Origin: Gordionus sp. m RMFG-2023
Taxonomy: Eukaryota > Nematomorpha > Gordioida > Chordodea > Parachordodidae
Direction: 5' to 3'
Length of the DNA stretch: 64,000 nt
Assembly: GCF_954871325.1 (NCBI RefSeq)
Contig: NC_088775.1
Location: 20,623,561 to 20,687,560, forward strand
Shown here piece after piece: positions 1-11,400 of the stretch (positions are counted from its first letter, which is position 1; every line of letters begins with the position of its first letter). Under the pieces are notes generated by a model, which saw only the letters and a program-made list of their open reading frames with translations, had not been told where the DNA came from and did not search any database. The position numbers and the translations under genes were made by a program.

Positions 1-303
1 ATATAAGATGTTAGCCTTTTCCCTTCCAACGTTTTAACCACAAAAAAATTATTAAAATTTATTTTTTGAACCGATAACGTAAAAAAATACATCAAAGCAT
101 ATTTAGATAGGAAATTTAATTCTGAGTTCAATGATATAAAAATTTATAAAATTAAACTTAAGATGTTAGCCTTTTCCCTTCGACGTTTTCGCGACAAAAA
201 TGTTATTTTTTGAACCGGAAACGTAAAAGAAAACATCTAAGCATAATTGGATAGGAAATTTAATTCTGAGTTGAATGATATAAAAATATTCAAAATTGCA
301 TAT

Positions 304-455
304 AAGATGTTAACCTTTTCCCTTCCAACGTTTTTACCACAAAAAATTATTAAAATTTATATTTTGAACCGATAACGTAAAAAAATACATCAAAGCATAT
401 TTAGATAGGAATTAATTCTGAGTTCAATGATATAAAAATATTCAAAATTGCATAT
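304..455 (+). repeat. A' linker monomer (152 bp), chimeric A with B-like 3' junction
   Basis: A' has gttaacc instead of gttagcc, one A fewer in the first A tract, ttatattttgaacc instead of ttattttttgaacc, and gataggaattaattctg (shorter than the normal aaatttaattctg). It ends in tattcaaaattgcatataag, the exit normally found on B. It is therefore followed by another A, not by B. Copies lie at 1652, 2853, 3605, 4056, 5404, 6904, 8552 and many later places, each opening an A'-A-B trimer of about 450 bp. The simplest reading is an old A/B recombinant fixed as a third monomer class. Confidence 0.92.
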
Positions 456-610
456 AAGATGTTAGCCTTTTCCCTTCCAACGTTTTAACCACAAAAAAAT
501 TATTAAAATTTATTTTTTGAACCGATAACGTAAAAAAATACATCAAAGCATATTTAGATAGGAAATTTAATTCTGAGTTCAATGATATAAAAATTTATAA
601 AATTAAACTT

Positions 611-755
611 AAGATGTTAGCCTTTTCCCTTCGAACGTTTTCGCGACAAAAATGTTATTTTTTGAACCGGAAACGTAAAAAAATACATCTAAGCATAATT
701 GGATAGGAAATTTAATTCTAAGTAGAATGATATAAAAATATTTAAAATTGCATAT
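611..755 (+). repeat. Reference type B monomer, cgaacg subtype (145 bp)
   Basis: This B monomer carries the CpG-rich box cttcgaacgttttcgcgac, then the B-only gaaccggaaacg, catctaagcataattgg and the variant ctaagtagaatg. It leaves through tatttaaaattgcatataag, the linker that normally precedes an A. G+C is about 28%, with six CpG sites against about three in A. The gaacg form is usually coupled to an A tract without the agaaaac change; the ctaag variant marks one recurrent position in the higher-order repeats. Confidence 0.95.
629..647 (+). other. CpG-rich box of type B monomers (example)
   Basis: The segment cttcgaacgttttcgcgac packs three six-base palindromes (ttcgaa, aacgtt, tcgcga) and four CpG sites into 19 bases, inside a repeat that is about three quarters A+T. 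It is retained in nearly every B monomer. The most common change is the single-base loss giving cgacg; tttgaacg and rare gtgac forms also occur. A role as a protein-binding site is possible but inferred only from conservation and contrast with the background. Confidence 0.6.
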
Positions 756-910
756 AAGATGTTAGCCTTTTCCCTTCCAACGTTTTTACCACAAAAAAAT
801 TATTAAAATTTATTTTTTGAACCGATAACGTAAAAAAATACATCAAAGCATATTTAGATAGGAAATTTAATTCTGAGTTCAATGATATAAAAATTAATAA
901 AATTAAACTT

Positions 911-1054
911 AAGATGTTAGCCTTTTCCCTTCGACGTTTTCGCGACAAAAATGTTATTTTTTGAACCGGAAACGTAAAAGAAAACATCTAAGCATAATTG
1001 GATAGGAAATTTAATTCTGAGTAGAATGATATAAAAATATTCAAAATTGCACAT
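911..1054 (+). repeat. Type B monomer, cgacg subtype (144 bp)
   Basis: This subtype has lost one A in the CpG box (cttcgacgttttcgcg instead of cttcgaacg). It is nearly always linked to gtaaaagaaaacatc further on, so the two differences travel as a haplotype. It recurs through the array at defined HOR positions, for example 160, 1960, 2709, 3912 and 4663. The linkage shows that whole monomers are copied as blocks more often than they recombine internally. Confidence 0.93.
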
Positions 1055-1209
1055 AAGATGTTAGCCTTTTCCCTTCCAACGTTTTTATAACAAACAAATT
1101 TTTAAAATTTATTTTTTGAACCGATAACTTAGAAAATTATATCAAAGCATATTTAGATAGGAAATTTAATTCTGAGTTCAATGATATAAAAATTTATAAA
1201 ATTAAATTT
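1055..1209 (+). repeat. Divergent A subtype (ataac / cttagaaaattat)
   Basis: This 155 bp A variant enters through gcacataag, has tttttataacaaacaaattt and carries gataacttagaaaattatatc in place of the common second A tract. The same subtype is at 4807. Related forms with only part of these changes lie at 7655, 9602, 13354, about 14080, 17226, about 20960, about 30240 and near 59690. It is a useful marker for following which segment was copied where. Confidence 0.88.
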
Positions 1210-2402
1210 AAGATGTTAGCCTTTACCCTTTGAACGTTTTCGCGACAAAAATGTTATTTTTTGAACCGGAAACGTAAAAAATACATCTAAGCATAATTGG
1301 ATAGGAAATTTAATTCTGAGTAGAATGATATAAAAATATTCAAAATTGCATATAAGATGTTAACCTTTTCCCTTCCAACGTTTTTACCACAAAAAATTAT
1401 TAAAATTTATTTTTTGAACCGATAACGTAAAAAAATACATCAAAGCATATTTAGATAGGAAATTTAATTCTGAGTTCAATGATATAAAAATTTATAAAAT
1501 TAAACTTAAGATGTTAGCCTTTTCCCTTCGAACGTTTTCGCGACAAAAATGTTATTTTTTGAACCGGAAACGTAAAAAATACATCTAAGCATAATTGGAT
1601 AGGAAATTTAATTCTGAGTAGAATGATATAAAAATATTCAAAATTGCATATAAGATGTTAACCTTTTCCCTTCCAACGTTTTTACCACAAAAAATTATTA
1701 AAATTTATATTTTGAACCGATAACGTAAAAAAATACATCAAAGCATATTTAGATAGGAATTAATTCTGAGTTCAATGATATAAAAATATTCAAAATTGCA
1801 TATAAGATGTTAGCCTTTTCCCTTCCAACGTTTTAACCACAAAAAAATTATTAAAATTTATTTTTTGAACCGATAACGTAAAAAAATACATCAAAGCATA
1901 TTTAGATAGGAAATTTAATTCTGAGTTCAAATGATATAAAAATTTATAAAATTAAACTTAAGATGTTAGCCTTTTCCCTTCGACGTTTTCGCGACAAAAA
2001 TGTTATTTTTTGAACCGGAAACGTAAAAGAAAACATCTAAGCATAATTGGATAGGAAATTTAATTCTGAGTAGAATGATATAAAAATATTCAAAATTGCA
2101 TAAAAGATGTTAGCCTTTTCCCTTCCAACGTTTTTACCACAAACAAATTTTTAAAATTTATTTTTTGAACCGATAACGTAAAAAAATACATCAAAGCATA
2201 TTTAGATAGGAAATTTAATTCTGAGTTCAATGATATAAAAATTTATAAAATTAAACTTAAGATGTTACCTTTTCCCTTCGAACGTTTTCGCGACAAAAAT
2301 GTTATTTTTTGAACCGGAAACGTAAAAGAATACATCTAAGCATAATTGGATAGGAAATTTAATTCTGAGTAGAATGATATAAAAATATTTAAAATTGCAT
2401 AT

Positions 2403-2553
2403 AAGATGTTAACCTTTTCCCTTCCAACGTTTTTACCACAAAAAATTATTAAAATTTATTTTTTGAACCGGAAACGTAAAAAATACATCAAAGCATATTT
2501 AGATAGGAATTAATTCTGAGTTCAATGATATAAAAATATTCAAAATTGCATAT
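2403..2553 (+). repeat. A'' monomer with a B-type ccggaaacg tract (151 bp)
   Basis: It resembles A' in gttaacc, the short A tract, gaattaattc and the B-like exit, but its middle reads ttttttgaaccggaaacg followed by a short A tract and then the A-type catcaaagcatattta. The B-type patch is therefore only about 15-30 bases long and flanked by A sequence, which looks like a short gene-conversion tract. The same monomer recurs at 6155, about 10652, 18276, 25163, 34441, 37594, 40740, 42985, 47693, 49935 and near 56980, normally right after a B with the gttacc variant. Confidence 0.88.
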
Positions 2554-3304
2554 AAGATGTTAGCCTTTTCCCTTCCAACGTTTTTACCACAAAAAAATTA
2601 TTAAAATTTATTTTTTGAACCGATAACGTAAAAAAATACATCAAAGCATATTTAGATAGGAAATTTAATTCTGAGTTCAATGATATAAAAATTTATAAAA
2701 TTAAACTTAAGATGTTAGCCTTTTCCCTTCGACGTTTTCGCGACAAAAATGTTATTTTTTGAACCGGAAACGTAAAAGAAAACATCTAAGCATAATTGGA
2801 TAGGAAATTTAATTCTGAGTTGAATGATATAAAAATATTCAAAATTGCATATAAGATGTTAACCTTTTCCCTTCCAACGTTTTTACCACAAAAAATTATT
2901 AAAATTTATATTTTGAACCGATAACGTAAAAAAATACATCAAAGCATATTTAGATAGGAATTAATTCTGAGTTCAATGATATAAAAATATTCAAAATTGC
3001 ATATAAGATGTTAGCCTTTTCCCTTCCAACGTTTTAACCACAAAAAAATTATTAAAATTTATTTTTTGAACCGATAACGTAAAAAAATACATCAAAGCAT
3101 ATTTAGATAGGAAATTTAATTCTGAGTTCAATGATATAAAAATTTATAAAATTAAACTTAAGATGTTAGCCTTTTCCCTTCGAACGTTTTCGCGACAAAA
3201 ATGTTATTTTTTGAACCGGAAACGTAAAAAAATACATCTAAGCATAATTGGATAGGAAATTTAATTCTAAGTAGAATGATATAAAAATATTTAAAATTGC
3301 ATAT

Positions 3305-3459
3305 AAGATGTTAGCCTTTTCCCTTCCAACGTTTTTACCACAAAAAAATTATTAAAATTTATTTTTTGAACCGATAACGTAAAAAAATACATCAAAGCAT
3401 ATTTAGATAGGAAATTTAATTCTGAGTTCAATGATATAAAAATTTATAAAATTAAACTT
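3305..3459 (+). repeat. Reference type A monomer (155 bp)
   Basis: This is a typical A monomer. In order it holds aagatgttagcc, a pyrimidine run cccttccaacg, tttttaccac, an A-rich stretch with aaaaaaattatt, ttttttgaaccgataacg, a second A tract, catcaaagcatatttag, gataggaaatttaattctgag, then ttcaatgatataaaaattt and the exit linker ttaaacttaag that leads into B. G+C is about 22% by hand count. It differs from B by about 10 extra bases (attaaaattt region), by gataacg instead of ggaaacg, by caaagcatattta instead of ctaagcataattg, and by gagttc instead of gagtag. Confidence 0.95.
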
Positions 3460-3752
3460 AAGATGTTAGGTTTTTCCCTTTGAACGTTTTCGCGACAAAA
3501 ATGTTATTTTTTGAACCGGAAACGTAAAAGAAAACATCTAAGCATAATTGGATAGGAAATTTAATTCTGAGTTGAATGATATAAAAATATTCAAAATTGC
3601 ATATAAGATGTTAACCTTTTCCCTTCCAACGTTTTTACCACAAAAAATTATTAAAATTTATATTTTGAACCGATAACGTAAAAAAATACATCAAAGCATA
3701 TTTAGATAGGAATTAATTCTGAGTTCAATGATATAAAAATATTCAAAATTGC

Positions 3753-6570
3753 ATATAAGATGTTAGCCTTTTCCCTTCCAACGTTTTAACCACAAAAAAA
3801 TTATTAAAATTTATTTTTTGAACCGATAACGTAAAAAAATACATCAAAGCATATTTAGATAGGAAATTTAATTCTGAGTTCAATGATATAAAAATTTATA
3901 AAATTAAACTTAAGATGTTAGCCTTTTCCCTTCGACGTTTTCGCGACAAAAATGTTATTTTTTGAACCGGAAACGTAAAAGAAAACATCTAAGCATAATT
4001 GGATAGGAAATTTAATTCTGAGTTGAATGATATAAAAATATTCAAAATTGCATATAAGATGTTAACCTTTTCCCTTCCAACGTTTTTACCACAAAAAATT
4101 ATTAAAATTTATATTTTGAACCGATAACGTAAAAAAATACATCAAAGCATATTTAGATAGGAATTAATTCTGAGTTCAATGATATAAAAATATTCAAAAT
4201 TGCATATAAGATGTTAGCCTTTTCCCTTCCAACGTTTTAACCACAAAAAAATTATTAAAATTTATTTTTTGAACCGATAACGTAAAAAAATACATCAAAG
4301 CATATTTAGATAGGAAATTTAATTCTGAGTTCAATGATATAAAAATTTATAAAATTAAACTTAAGATGTTAGCCTTTTCCCTTCGAACGTTTTCGCGACA
4401 AAAATGTTATTTTTTGAACCGGAAACGTAAAAAAATACATCTAAGCATAATTGGATAGGAAATTTAATTCTAAGTAGAATGATATAAAAATATTTAAAAT
4501 TGCATATAAGATGTTAGCCTTTTCCCTTCCAACGTTTTTACCACAAAAAAATTATTAAAATTTATTTTTTGAACCGATAACGTAAAAAAATACATCAAAG
4601 CATATTTAGATAGGAAATTTAATTCTGAGTTCAATGATATAAAAATTAATAAAATTAAACTTAAGATGTTAGCCTTTTCCCTTCGACGTTTTCGCGACAA
4701 AAATGTTATTTTTTGAACCGGAAACGTAAAAGAAAACATCTAAGCATAATTGGATAGGAAATTTAATTCTGAGTAGAATGATATAAAAATATTCAAAATT
4801 GCACATAAGATGTTAGCCTTTTCCCTTCCAACGTTTTTATAACAAACAAATTTTTAAAATTTATTTTTTGAACCGATAACTTAGAAAATTATATCAAAGC
4901 ATATTTAGATAGGAAATTTAATTCTGAGTTCAATGATATAAAAATTTATAAAATTAAATTTAAGATGTTAGCCTTTACCCTTTGAACGTTTTCGCGACAA
5001 AAATGTTATTTTTTGAACCGGAAACGTAAAAAATACATCTAAGCATAATTGGATAGGAAATTTAATTCTGAGTAGAATGATATAAAAATATTCAAAATTG
5101 CATATAAGATGTTAACCTTTTCCCTTCCAACGTTTTTACCACAAAAAATTATTAAAATTTATTTTTTGAACCGATAACGTAAAAAAATACATCAAAGCAT
5201 ATTTAGATAGGAAATTTAATTCTGAGTTCAATGATATAAAAATTTATAAAATTAAACTTAAGATGTTAGCCTTTTCCCTTCGAACGTTTTCGCGACAAAA
5301 ATGTTATTTTTTGAACCGGAAACGTAAAAAATACATCTAAGCATAATTGGATAGGAAATTTAATTCTGAGTAGAATGATATAAAAATATTCAAAATTGCA
5401 TATAAGATGTTAACCTTTTCCCTTCCAACGTTTTTACCACAAAAAATTATTAAAATTTATATTTTGAACCGATAACGTAAAAAAATACATCAAAGCATAT
5501 TTAGATAGGAATTAATTCTGAGTTCAATGATATAAAAATATTCAAAATTGCATATAAGATGTTAGCCTTTTCCCTTCCAACGTTTTAACCACAAAAAAAT
5601 TATTAAAATTTATTTTTTGAACCGATAACGTAAAAAAATACATCAAAGCATATTTAGATAGGAAATTTAATTCTGAGTTCAAATGATATAAAAATTTATA
5701 AAATTAAACTTAAGATGTTAGCCTTTTCCCTTCGACGTTTTCGCGACAAAAATGTTATTTTTTGAACCGGAAACGTAAAAGAAAACATCTAAGCATAATT
5801 GGATAGGAAATTTAATTCTGAGTAGAATGATATAAAAATATTCAAAATTGCATAAAAGATGTTAGCCTTTTCCCTTCCAACGTTTTTACCACAAACAAAT
5901 TTTTAAAATTTATTTTTTGAACCGATAACGTAAAAAAATACATCAAAGCATATTTAGATAGGAAATTTAATTCTGAGTTCAATGATATAAAAATTTATAA
6001 AATTAAACTTAAGATGTTACCTTTTCCCTTCGAACGTTTTCGCGACAAAAATGTTATTTTTTGAACCGGAAACGTAAAAGAATACATCTAAGCATAATTG
6101 GATAGGAAATTTAATTCTGAGTAGAATGATATAAAAATATTTAAAATTGCATATAAGATGTTAACCTTTTCCCTTCCAACGTTTTTACCACAAAAAATTA
6201 TTAAAATTTATTTTTTGAACCGGAAACGTAAAAAATACATCAAAGCATATTTAGATAGGAATTAATTCTGAGTTCAATGATATAAAAATATTCAAAATTG
6301 CATATAAGATGTTAGCCTTTTCCCTTCCAACGTTTTTACCACAAAAAAATTATTAAAATTTATTTTTTGAACCGATAACGTAAAAAAATACATCAAAGCA
6401 TATTTAGATAGGAAATTTAATTCTGAGTTCAATGATATAAAAATTTATAAAATTAAACTTAAGATGTTAGCCTTTTCCCTTCGACGTTTTCGCGACAAAA
6501 ATGTTATTTTTTGAACCGGAAACGTAAAAGAAAACATCTAAGCATAATTGGATAGGAAATTTAATTCTGA
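3753..6570 (+). repeat. Second, partial copy of the 3752 bp unit
   Basis: Base for base this follows positions 1 to about 2820 at an offset of 3752, including private markers such as the caaatg insertion (about 1930 and 5682), the gttacc deletion (2259 and 6011) and the taccctttg B (1210 and 4962). I saw no difference by eye. After about 6570 the copy leaves the first unit: the B reads gagtag where copy 1 has gagttg, and an A with aaacaaattt follows instead of A'. The unit was therefore cut by a later exchange. Confidence 0.88.
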
Positions 6571-7490
6571 GTAGAATGATATAAAAATATTCAAAATTGC
6601 ATAAAAGATGTTAGCCTTTTCCCTTCCAACGTTTTTACCACAAACAAATTTTTAAAATTTATTTTTTGAACCGATAACGTAAAAAAATACATCAAAGCAT
6701 ATTTAGATAGGAAATTTAATTCTGAGTTCAATGATATAAAAATTTATAAAATTAAACTTAAGATGTTAGCCTTTTCCCTTCGAACGTTTTCGCGACAAAA
6801 ATGTTATTTTTTGAACCGGAAACGTAAAAAATACATCTAAGCATAATTGGATAGGAAATTTAATTCTGAGTAGAATGATATAAAAATATTCAAAATTGCA
6901 TATAAGATGTTAACCTTTTCCCTTCCAACGTTTTTACCACAAAAAATTATTAAAATTTATATTTTGAACCGATAACGTAAAAAAATACATCAAAGCATAT
7001 TTAGATAGGAATTAATTCTGAGTTCAATGATATAAAAATATTCAAAATTGCATATAAGATGTTAGCCTTTTCCCTTCCAACGTTTTAACCACAAAAAAAT
7101 TATTAAAATTTATTTTTTGAACCGATAACGTAAAAAAATACATCAAAGCATATTTAGATAGGAAATTTAATTCTGAGTTCAATGATATAAAAATATATAA
7201 AATTAAACTTAAGATGTTAGCCTTTTCCCTTCGAACGTTTTCGCGACAAAAATGTTATTTTTTGAACCGGAAACGTAAAAAAATACATCTAAGCATAATT
7301 GGATAGGAAATTTAATTCTAAGTAGAATGATATAAAAATATTTAAAATTGCATATAAGATGTTAGCCTTTTCCCTTCCAACGTTTTTACCACAAAAAAAT
7401 TATTAAAATTTATTTTTTGAACCGATAACGTAAAAAAATACATCAAAGCATATTTAGATAGGAAATTTAATTCTGAGTTCAATGATATAA
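5190..7490 (+). repeat. Segment repeated 4497 bp downstream, copy 1
   Basis: Monomer starts 5260, 5404, 5556, 5712, 5856, 6011, 6605, 6760, 6904, 7056, 7211 and 7356 each recur exactly 4497 bp later with the same variants, including the caaatg insertion. Thirty monomers separate the copies. The segment overlaps the second copy of the 3752 bp unit, so two different periods share the same DNA. Confidence 0.85.
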
Positions 7491-8490
7491 AAATTTATAA
7501 AATTAAACTTAAGATGTTAGCCTTTTCCCTTCGACGTTTTCGCGACAAAAATGTTATTTTTTGAACCGGAAACGTAAAAGAAAACATCTAAGCATAATTG
7601 GATAGGAAATTTAATTCTGAGTTGAATGATATAAAAATATTCAAAATTGCATATAAGATGTTAACCTTTTCCCTTCCAACGTTTTTACCACAAAAAATTA
7701 TTAAAATTTATTTTTTGAACCGATAACTTAGAAAATTATATCAAAGCATATTTAGATAGGAAATTTAATTCTGAGTTCAATGATATAAAAATTTATAAAA
7801 TTAAACTTAAGATGTTAGCCTTTTCCCTTCGACGTTTTCGCGACAAAAATGTTATTTTTTGAACCGGAAACGTAAAAGAAAACATCTAAGCATAATTGGA
7901 TAGGAAATTTAATTCTGAGTAGAATGATATAAAAATATTCAAAATTGCATATAAGATGTTAGCCTTTTCCCTTCCAACGTTTTTACCACAAACAAATTTT
8001 TAAAATTTGATTTTTGAACCGATAACGTTAAAAAATACATCAAAGCATATTTAGATAGGAAATTTAATTCTGAGTTCAATGATATAAAAATTTATAAAAT
8101 TAAACTTAAGATGTTAGCCTTTTCCCTTCGAACGTTTTCGCGACAAAAATGTTATTTTTTGAACCGGAAACGTAAAAAAATACATCTAAGCATAATTGGA
8201 TAGGAAATTTAATTCTGAGTAGAATGATATAAAAATATTTAAAATTGCATATAAGATGTTAGCCTTTTCCCTTCCAACGTTTTTCCCACAAAAAAATTAT
8301 TAAAATTTATTTTTTGAACCGATAACGTAAAAAAATACATCAAAGCATATTTAGATAGGAAATTTAATTCTGAGTTCAATGATATAAAAATTTATAAAAT
8401 TAAACTTAAGATGTTAGCCTTTTCCCTTCGACGTTTTCGCGACAAAAATGTTATTTTTTGAACCGGAAACGTAAAAGAAAACATCTAAGC
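7490..8490 (+). repeat. A/B stretch between duplicated blocks
   Basis: Ordinary alternating monomers start at 7511, 7655, 7809, 7953, 8108, 8253 and 8408. The A at 7953 has a private tttgatttttg and gttaaaaaatac; the A at 8253 has tttttcccac, a marker shared with monomers at 14829 and 21565. I could not place this kilobase as one block within a longer repeat by eye. No gene is present. Confidence 0.75.
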
Positions 8491-11400
8491 ATAATTGGAT
8501 AGGAAATTTAATTCTGAGTTGAATGATATAAAAATATTCAAAATTGCATATAAGATGTTAACCTTTTCCCTTCCAACGTTTTTACCACAAAAAATTATTA
8601 AAATTTATATTTTGAACCGATAACGTAAAAAAATACATCAAAGCATATTTAGATAGGAATTAATTCTGAGTTCAATGATATAAAAATATTCAAAATTGCA
8701 TATAAGATGTTAGCCTTTTCCCTTCCAACGTTTTAACCACAAAAAAATTATTAAAATTTATTTTTTGAACCGATAACGTAAAAAAATACATCAAAGCATA
8801 TTTAGATAGGAAATTTAATTCTGAGTTCAATGATATAAAAATTTATAAAATTAAACTTAAGATGTTAGCCTTTTCCCTTCGAACGTTTTCGCGACAAAAA
8901 TGTTATTTTTTGAACCGGAAACGTAAAAAAATACATCTAAGCATAATTGGATAGGAAATTTAATTCTAAGTAGAATGATATAAAAATATTTAAAATTGCA
9001 TATAAGATGTTAGCCTTTTCCCTTCCAACGTTTTTACCACAAAAAAATTATTAAAATTTATTTTTTGAACCGATAACGTAAAAAAATACATCAAAGCATA
9101 TTTAGATAGGAAATTTAATTCTGAGTTCAATGATATAAAAATTTATAAAATTAAATTTAAGATGTTAGCCTTTACCCTTTGAACGTTTTCGCGACAAAAA
9201 TGTTATTTTTTGAACCGGAAACGTAAAAAATACATCTAAGCATAATTGGATAGGAAATTTAATTCTGAGTAGAATGATATAAAAATATTCAAAATTGCAT
9301 ATAAGATGTTAACCTTTTCCCTTCCAACGTTTTTACCACAAAAAATTATTAAAATTTATTTTTTGAACCGATAACGTAAAAAAATACATCAAAGCATATT
9401 TAGATAGGAAATTTAATTCTGAGTTCAATGATATAAAAATTTATAAAATTAAACTTAAGATGTTAGGTTTTTCCCTTTGAACGTTTTCGCGACAAAAATG
9501 TTATTTTTTGAACCGGAAACGTAAAAGAAAATATCTAAGCATAATTGGATAGGAAATTTAATTCTGAGTAGAATGATATAAAAATATTCAAAATTGCATA
9601 TAAGATGTTAGCCTTTTCTCTTCCAACGTTTTTACCACAAACAAATTTTTAAAATTTATTTTTTGAACCTATAACTTAGAAAATTATATCAAAGCATATT
9701 TAGATAGGAAATTTAATTCTGAGTTCAATGATATAAAAATTTATAAAATTAAACTTAAGATGTTAGCCTTTTCCCTTCGAACGTTTTCGCGACAAAAATG
9801 TTATTTTTTGAACCGGAAACGTAAAAAATACATCTAAGCATAATTGGATAGGAAATTTAATTCTGAGTAGAATGATATAAAAATATTCAAAATTGCATAT
9901 AAGATGTTAACCTTTTCCCTTCCAACGTTTTTACCACAAAAAATTATTAAAATTTATATTTTGAACCGATAACGTAAAAAAATACATCAAAGCATATTTA
10001 GATAGGAATTAATTCTGAGTTCAATGATATAAAAATATTCAAAATTGCATATAAGATGTTAGCCTTTTCCCTTCCAACGTTTTAACCACAAAAAAATTAT
10101 TAAAATTTATTTTTTGAACCGATAACGTAAAAAAATACATCAAAGCATATTTAGATAGGAAATTTAATTCTGAGTTCAAATGATATAAAAATTTATAAAA
10201 TTAAACTTAAGATGTTAGCCTTTTCCCTTCGACGTTTTCGCGACAAAAATGTTATTTTTTGAACCGGAAACGTAAAAGAAAACATCTAAGCATAATTGGA
10301 TAGGAAATTTAATTCTGAGTAGAATGATATAAAAATATTCAAAATTGCATAAAAGATGTTAGCCTTTTCCCTTCCAACGTTTTTACCACAAACAAATTTT
10401 TAAAATTTATTTTTTGAACCGATAACGTAAAAAAATACATCAAAGCATATTTAGATAGGAAATTTAATTCTGAGTTCAATGATATAAAAATTTATAAAAT
10501 TAAACTTAAGATGTTACCTTTTCCCTTCGAACGTTTTCGCGACAAAAATGTTATTTTTTGAACCGGAAACGTAAAAGAATACATCTAAGCATAATTGGAT
10601 AGGAAATTTAATTCTGAGTAGAATGATATAAAAATATTTAAAATTGCATATAAGATGTTAACCTTTTCCCTTCCAACGTTTTTACCACAAAAAATTATTA
10701 AAATTTATTTTTTGAACCGGAAACGTAAAAAATACATCAAAGCATATTTAGATAGGAATTAATTCTGAGTTCAATGATATAAAAATATTCAAAATTGCAT
10801 ATAAGATGTTAGCCTTTTCCCTTCCAACGTTTTTACCACAAAAAAATTATTAAAATTTATTTTTTGAACCGATAACGTAAAAAAATACATCAAAGCATAT
10901 TTAGATAGGAAATTTAATTCTGAGTTCAATGATATAAAAATTTATAAAATTAAACTTAAGATGTTAGCCTTTTCCCTTCGACGTTTTCGCGACAAAAATG
11001 TTATTTTTTGAACCGGAAACGTAAAAGAAAACATCTAAGCATAATTGGATAGGAAATTTAATTCTGAGTAGAATGATATAAAAATATTCAAAATTGCATA
11101 AAAGATGTTAGCCTTTTCCCTTCCAACGTTTTTACCACAAACAAATTTTTAAAATTTATTTTTTGAACCGATAACGTAAAAAAATACATCAAAGCATATT
11201 TAGATAGGAAATTTAATTCTGAGTTCAATGATATAAAAATTTATAAAATTAAACTTAAGATGTTAGCCTTTTCCCTTCGAACGTTTTCGCGACAAAAATG
11301 TTATTTTTTGAACCGGAAACGTAAAAAATACATCTAAGCATAATTGGATAGGAAATTTAATTCTGAGTAGAATGATATAAAAATATTCAAAATTGCATAT

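Larger units (their letters stand above)
1..3752 (+). repeat. Higher-order repeat, 25 monomers, 3752 bp, copy 1
   Basis: Starting phases at 5, 160, 304, 456, 611, 756, 911, 1055, 1210, 1354, 1508, 1652, 1804, 1960, 2104, 2259, 2403, 2554, 2709, 2853, 3005, 3160, 3305, 3460 and 3605 give 25 monomers: 15 A-type (five of them A' or A'') and 10 B. The order is five A-B dimers mixed with five A'-A-B trimers. The next monomer at 3757 is the same variant as the one at 5. The window start is arbitrary, so the true phase of this unit is unknown. Confidence 0.9.

Noticed and set aside
929-945. True CENP-B box
   Set aside because: Two of nine key positions fail, including the central A, and only one B subtype has the right spacing. 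Kept as a low-interest finding, not as a feature.
742-987. Minus-strand open frame of 81 codons
   Set aside because: It spans the reverse complement of an A and the start of a B monomer. It starts inside the agaaaacat variant and stays open only because of the A' /A/B variant combination; the residues (runs of F, L, K, N, I) reflect A+T content. No known domain, and most equivalent monomers lack it.
4494-4739. Minus-strand open frame of 81 codons, same protein as at 742
   Set aside because: It is the 3752 bp copy of the frame at 742, produced by duplication of the satellite, so identity is not evidence of selection on a protein.
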